Positions 5,239 to 7,046 of a stretch of 7,046 nucleotides of DNA are shown here, piece after piece. The translations under genes were made by a program, and so were the position numbers. Below the pieces are notes generated by a model that was given only the letters and a program-made list of their open reading frames with translations, made no database searches and was not told where the DNA came from. Source of the stretch: Deltaproteobacteria bacterium. GTDB taxonomy: Bacteria; Desulfobacterota; DSM-4660; Desulfatiglandales; HGW-15. Location: assembly GCA_019307805.1 (NCBI GenBank), contig JAFDIX010000562.1, forward strand, positions 1 to 7,046, in the 5' to 3' direction. How positions within the stretch are numbered: the stretch's first letter is position 1; every line of letters begins with the position of its first letter.

Positions 5239-7046
5239 ATGGAAGAGACTTCAAAAGCCCGATTAGACAGAGTTGCTCATGCCTTAGAGAGAGTGGCCAA
5301 CCCATTGAGCGTGATAGCCGATAGCACAGGTCGGTGCATCCTCGCCTTGATGGTGTTTCTCGTTACGGCGGATGTTGTCCTGCGCTATCTCTTCAACCGA
5401 CCCTTAAAAGGGAGCTATGAACTTATCGAGTTCATGATGATTCTGGTTGTTTTTTTTGGGTTGGCCTATACGCAAATAAGGAAAAATCACCTCTCCATTA
5501 ACCTCCTTATGCCACGATTCTCTAAAGAGACCCAGGCCGTTGTCCGTAGCGCTACCTATCTCCTCTGCCTGGCGGGTTTTTTATTGATAACCTGGCGCAG
5601 TATTGGGCATGCGGAATTTTTGCGTATGAAAGGGACCACCTCCGGCGTGCTGTTTATACCCAACTTCCCATTTATGTGGGTAGTGGCCTTCGGAAGCGCC
5701 TTGCTATGCCTGGTGTATCTGATAGATCTAATGAGGTCCCTGTCAGAAGTAATAAGGGTTTGTCGAAAACCCTGGGCCTGGCTCACACTGGACTGTGTAG
5801 TGGTTCTATTGATCTTTTCCATTCCGGTCTGGCTTGACTGGCTTCCCTGGGAAATAAGCCGGCCCGGGGTTGGTCTCTTCGGCATCTGTTTAATGCTCCT
5901 CCTGCTGTTTGCCCAGATGCCCATTGGTCCGGTTATGGCAGTGGTCGGCTTTTTGGGCTTTTCCTATCTGGTCAATCCGGAAGCCGGTCTCAACATCCTG
6001 GGTATGACTCCATACAGATCCGTATCAGTTCATACCCTGAGCACTATCCCGCTTTTCATTCTTATGGGTCAGCTTTGCTTCCATGCGGAATTGAGCAAGG
6101 ATATATATGCGACTCTGCGCAGTTGGGTGGGAAGGCTCCCCGGAGGCCTTGCAATGGCAACGGTGGGTGGTTGTGCCGGTTTTGCAGCGGTGAGCGGATC
6201 AAGCCTGGCCACGGCCGTTACCATGGGGACCATATCCCTGCCGGAGATGCGAAGGCATAAATATGACAACACTCTTGCCTGCGGCTGTGTTGCAGCAGGA
6301 GGGAGCATCGGCATCCTCATTCCACCGAGTATTCCTTTCATCATCTATGCCAGCCTTACCGAGGAGTCCATCGGAAAGCTCTTCATTGCGGGCATCATTC
6401 CGGGACTCATGGAGGCCTTCCTCTATATTGTCACTATATATATCATGTGCAAGATTAAGCCCGCACTCGGGCCTCCAGGGTCTTCTTCGACTTTCAAAGA
6501 AAAGATCGTGTCCCTTAAAGGTACATGGGGGATATTGATTCTGTTCTTTCTGGTTATCGGCGGCATTTACGGGGGACTGTTTACGCCCACAGAGGCAGCC
6601 GGAGTAGGGGCCTTCGGAGCACTCTTACTTGGCATTGTGAAGAGGAAGTTTAACCGACAAAACCTGCTTGCTGCTCTGGCAGACACGACCAAAAACGCGG
6701 CCATGCTCTTTCTGATGTTGATTGGCGCCGAGATATTTGGCCACTTCCTGACGATCTCTCAGATCCCATTCATGCTGGCTGACTTCGTGGTGGCGCTCCC
6801 GGTATCCAATGTGGTCACGCTCATCGCACTGTTGTGCGTCTATATTATCCTCGGCTGCATTATGCCGATCATCCCTGCCATTATTCTTACGATACCGATC
6901 TTTTTCCCCGTGGTCACCGGCCTCGGCTATGATCCCATATGGTTCGGGGTGATCGTCGTCACCATGGCTGAGATGGGTCAGATTACCCCACCGGTAGGAA
7001 TAAATGTCTTCGCCCTCAGCGGCGTGGCCAAAGAAGTGCCTTTGGG
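5239..7046 (+). CDS. dctQM: Fused TRAP transporter permease DctQ-DctM (3' end cut by window)
   Basis: One uninterrupted frame of 602 codons runs from ATG 5239 (GGGAGG, 8 bases upstream) to the right edge. The N-terminal part is a DctQ small subunit, with membrane segments near 32-51, 62-79, 101-119 and 143-163. Between the first two is VLRYLFNRPLKGSYELIEF, and after the second comes RKNHLSINLL, both typical of DctQ. A linker with an extra hydrophobic stretch (about 183-201) leads into a DctM large subunit from about 208. The DctM motifs are SGSSLATAVTMG (319-330), GILIPPSIPFIIY (358-370), LFTPTEAAGVGA (447-458) and GQITPPVGIN (580-589). It would carry the DctP ligand across the inner membrane with a sodium gradient. 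The fused form is known in the family, and Q and M are otherwise usually separate genes. Compared with family length, about 40-50 C-terminal residues are probably missing. There is no frameshift at the fusion. Confidence 0.93.
   Translation, partial: MEETSKARLDRVAHALERVANPLSVIADSTGRCILALMVFLVTADVVLRYLFNRPLKGSYELIEFMMILVVFFGLAYTQIRKNHLSINLLMPRFSKETQAVVRSATYLLCLAGFLLITWRSIGHAEFLRMKGTTSGVLFIPNFPFMWVVAFGSALLCLVYLIDLMRSLSEVIRVCRKPWAWLTLDCVVVLLIFSIPVWLDWLPWEISRPGVGLFGICLMLLLLFAQMPIGPVMAVVGFLGFSYLVNPEAGLNILGMTPYRSVSVHTLSTIPLFILMGQLCFHAELSKDIYATLRSWVGRLPGGLAMATVGGCAGFAAVSGSSLATAVTMGTISLPEMRRHKYDNTLACGCVAAGGSIGILIPPSIPFIIYASLTEESIGKLFIAGIIPGLMEAFLYIVTIYIMCKIKPALGPPGSSSTFKEKIVSLKGTWGILILFFLVIGGIYGGLFTPTEAAGVGAFGALLLGIVKRKFNRQNLLAALADTTKNAAMLFLMLIGAEIFGHFLTISQIPFMLADFVVALPVSNVVTLIALLCVYIILGCIMPIIPAIILTIPIFFPVVTGLGYDPIWFGVIVVTMAEMGQITPPVGINVFALSGVAKEVPL

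Noticed and set aside
5556..5924. Minus-strand open frame (122 codons) inside the permease gene
   Set aside because: The + strand is one continuous DctQM frame here. The reverse frame is low in recognisable features and is a shadow.

Overview
The window looks like part of the chromosome of an anaerobic, Desulfobacterota-type bacterium (a sulfate reducer or syntroph). The basis is a plus-strand cluster of CoA-ester metabolism genes followed by a TRAP carboxylate transporter, moderate GC, and AT-rich ATTCCAT-type spacer repeats of a kind I associate with those genomes. This assignment is inference; there is no taxonomic marker gene here.

Layout, all real genes on the + strand. Positions 1-246 hold the remnant of an IS91-like HUH transposase, cut by the left edge and ending at a stop long before the family's usual length. 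Positions 247-388 are a non-coding spacer with two kinds of repeat: two copies of a 12-base ATTCCAT-type word, and a perfect 35-bp tandem duplication whose units each contain a small inverted repeat. Positions 389-2801 hold four tightly packed genes: a FAS1-like/MaoC_N hot-dog protein without the catalytic His, a MaoC (R)-hydratase with the intact Asp/His pair, an SDR with an NAD-type fingerprint, and a second SDR with an NADP-type fingerprint. Positions 2861-3965 hold an acyl-CoA dehydrogenase that is complete at both ends but broken in the middle by a frame change and an apparent loss of about 17-20 codons. After a 145-bp spacer with a candidate promoter come a secreted DctP-type binding protein (4111-5127), a 12-bp-arm perfect hairpin (5159-5186), and a fused DctQ-DctM permease (5239 to the right edge, C-terminus missing).

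Working model: the TRAP system imports an organic acid. After activation to a CoA thioester by an enzyme not in the window, the acyl-CoA dehydrogenase would introduce a double bond, the two-subunit hydratase would add water, probably giving the (R)-3-hydroxyacyl-CoA, and one or both SDRs would oxidise it to the 3-oxoacyl-CoA. No thiolase, ligase or CoA-transferase is visible. The substrate cannot be named from the sequence. I found no CRISPR array, tRNA or rRNA. The most notable points are the damaged dehydrogenase, the R-specific beta-oxidation-like gene set, the DctP with Ala where the family usually has its substrate-binding Arg, and the tandem repeat and hairpin elements.
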